Source: Bacteroides sp. (GTDB lineage: Bacteria; Bacteroidota; Bacteroidia; Bacteroidales; P3). Taken from it: DNA of 64,000 nucleotides. The stretch is taken from NCBI GenBank assembly GCA_023662825.1, contig JAMPIH010000001.1, positions 62,001 through 126,000 of the forward strand. The letters are read 5' to 3'. Positions 62,640 through 64,000 of the stretch are shown here, piece by piece (positions within the stretch are counted from its first letter, which is position 1; each line of letters starts with the position of its first letter). Under the pieces are notes generated by a model, which was not told the origin of the DNA, made no database searches, and saw nothing but the letters and a program-made list of their open reading frames with translations. The translations under genes and the position numbers were made by a program.

Positions 62640-64000
62640 TTAGCGTTTGGCGCTGATGGTACCGCCGTTGGCAGCCCCTACGCGCGACATGGCGCAACGG
62701 AAGCCGACCCAGGCCGCGCTTCTGTCTTGATCCATATAGCGGCGGGTGGCGGGCGAAAGGTAGTAGGCACGGTCTTTCCACGAACCGCCCTTGACAACAC
62801 GCGACTTGTCGGAAATCAGCGAACTGGTTCCGTATTCGTACAAGAGCGAGGTGGTGGACTTGTTGGCTTCGGTACCGTCTTCCTCGGGTTTGGCCAACCA
62901 GTCGTCCACAATGGCCGATTCGTAATCGCCGTCGAGGTAGTTGCGGTTGTCGGAACGCTGGAAGTTGGCACGGTCGGCCAGCTCCTCATCGGTAAACTGA
63001 CGGTAGGCGATACGTCCCAGACTGTCTTTTTCGGCAATAAGACCGTCCTCGTCGCGAACCACGGTGGTATAGACGTTGCCACGGAAGGGGTTCAGGTCAT
63101 CGGCATCTTCGAACGTAAGCGGACGATATACATCCAGACACCATTCGGCCACGTTGCCGGCCATATTGTACAGACCGAAGTCGTTGGGGAAATACGAATA
63201 GACGGGAGCTGTATAGTCGGCGCCATCGTTCAAGGCACCGGCGGTTCCCATATAGTCGCCCTTGCCACGGGCAAAGTTGGCCATCATCTGGCCACGGTAA
63301 CCGCTTTCGGGATTACGCACCTGAAGGGGCTTGCCGTTCCAGGGATAAATACGCCGTTCGGCAACACGTTCCTGATTGCTGTTGCCCATCAGCGCCAAGG
63401 CGGCGTATTCCCATTCGGTTTCGGAGGGAAGACGCAGTTTCTCAATTAAAATACCGTCTTTTTTCTGAACGCCGCGCGTCTTTTCGCTGGCGTTGGGGTT
63501 CATGTCGGTAAGACCTTTGTTCACGATACCGCTGTACTGGCCCGCCAGATAAGCGTCGGTGTTAAAGTTGTTGTCGGCCGTCTGCCCCATATCCTTCTTG
63601 AGAATCTTGGACTGATAGAGGATATATTCGTTTACGCGGTCGGTACGCCAGTCGCAGTAGTCGCGGGCCTGTTCCCAGGTTACGCCCACCACGGGATAGT
63701 TGTTGTAGGCCGGATTTTCGAAGTAGTCCTGCATGGGGTCGCGGTAACCGGAGATATTATTCCATACCAATGCATCGGGACGGGCGCGTTCCACCACTTC
63801 GGGATAGTCCTGGCCGTAGATACGTTCCAACCAGTAGATGTATTCGTTGTAGTCGGTGTTGGAGGTTTCCACCTCGTCCATGTAGAACGAACTTACCGTA
63901 GCCGGATGCGGCGCGTTATTGTGCTCGTACTTAAGGTCTTCCTGATTGCTGCCCATCGTAAAGAAGCCGCCTTGGATAAACACAAAGCGCAAGGGAACGG
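62640..64000 (-). CDS. GldJ/GldK-type gliding/T9SS lipoprotein (SUMF1 fold), partial
   Basis: At least 453 residues; the N-terminus with the lipobox lies beyond the right edge, since the frame is open to 64000. It has the formylglycine-generating-enzyme (SUMF1) fold: GGFFTMGSNQED, FYMDEVETSN, YPVVGVTWEQARDYCDWR, LPSETEWEYAA, GLYNMAGNVAEWCLD and RVVKGGSWKDR. The insertion with NPFRGNVYTTVV is closer to GldJ than to PorK/GldK, so I favour GldJ. It belongs to the type IX secretion/gliding machinery with PorW. A terminator follows, and no gldLMN genes lie downstream. Confidence 0.8.
   Translation of the reverse strand, partial: VPLRFVFIQGGFFTMGSNQEDLKYEHNNAPHPATVSSFYMDEVETSNTDYNEYIYWLERIYGQDYPEVVERARPDALVWNNISGYRDPMQDYFENPAYNNYPVVGVTWEQARDYCDWRTDRVNEYILYQSKILKKDMGQTADNNFNTDAYLAGQYSGIVNKGLTDMNPNASEKTRGVQKKDGILIEKLRLPSETEWEYAALALMGNSNQERVAERRIYPWNGKPLQVRNPESGYRGQMMANFARGKGDYMGTAGALNDGADYTAPVYSYFPNDFGLYNMAGNVAEWCLDVYRPLTFEDADDLNPFRGNVYTTVVRDEDGLIAEKDSLGRIAYRQFTDEELADRANFQRSDNRNYLDGDYESAIVDDWLAKPEEDGTEANKSTTSLLYEYGTSSLISDKSRVVKGGSWKDRAYYLSPATRRYMDQDRSAAWVGFRCAMSRVGAANGGTISAKR

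Overview
The window looks like a chromosomal segment of an anaerobic member of the Bacteroidales. The reasons are the repeated Bacteroidetes -7 promoter motif (TAnnTTTG), type IX secretion genes (a PorW/SprE lipoprotein and a GldJ/GldK-type lipoprotein), two secreted proteins with type A C-terminal sorting domains, an EF-G2-type elongation factor paralog, and lysine 5,6-aminomutase genes of the kind used for lysine fermentation. The core genome is GC-rich. Several AT-rich segments stand out against it. I saw no tRNA, rRNA, CRISPR array, transposase or integrase.

Layout. (1) 1-13.0 kb: a dense minus-strand run of housekeeping genes: udk, a lysine/alanine-rich histone H1-like protein, purL, porW, polA, a PASTA protein, an rluD-type pseudouridine synthase, an alpha/beta hydrolase, and a cysteine desulfidase/serine dehydratase-like gene cut by the window edge. 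(2) 13.1-16.5 kb: a P-type Ca2+-ATPase and a HAD phosphatase on the plus strand. (3) About 16.6-28.9 kb: an AT-rich island holding a ribosomally made, post-translationally modified peptide (RiPP) system of the 'GG-Bacteroidales' type. It has a divergent helix-turn-helix regulator, an 80-residue precursor with a double-glycine leader and a Cys-rich core, a radical SAM/SPASM maturase, a pseudo-radical-SAM partner, an exported esterase-TPR protein, a GLPGLI protein, a C39-peptidase ABC exporter, an HlyD-type adaptor and a TolC-type outer membrane channel. Small 'MARPI' ORFs lie at both edges. (4) 28.8-32.6 kb: superoxide dismutase, shikimate kinase, EF-G2 and recX. (5) 32.6-38.6 kb: an accessory zone. 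It contains a DUF4143 ATPase bracketed by a perfect 57-bp direct repeat of the recX 3' end, a uracil-DNA-glycosylase-like gene, a truncated PKD protein, a leucine-rich-repeat T9SS cargo with a homopolymer at its signal peptide, a 125-bp nested palindrome, a broken RhuM gene and a DUF3791-type pair. (6) 38.6-49.8 kb: flippase-like protein, panD, SDR, queE, a CoA-transferase subunit, kamE-kamD-kamC, rplS, and thrS-infC-rpmI-rplT. (7) 50-64 kb: a large T9SS adhesin, a LolD-like ATPase, rodA-mrdA, a LuxE-like acyltransferase, an Ig-like lipoprotein, a U32 hydroxylation enzyme, and a GldJ/GldK lipoprotein cut by the right edge.

How the genes work together. The RiPP island appears self-contained. 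The precursor would be modified by the radical SAM enzyme, probably with help from the pseudo-rSAM protein, then cleaved after Gly-Gly and exported across both membranes by the C39 ABC/HlyD/TolC trio. The role of the esterase and the GLPGLI protein is unknown to me and is the most interesting gap. Expression features of this locus include a palindrome next to the regulator's promoter, a hairpin in the precursor 5' leader, and a perfect 18-bp-stem hairpin separating precursor from maturase.
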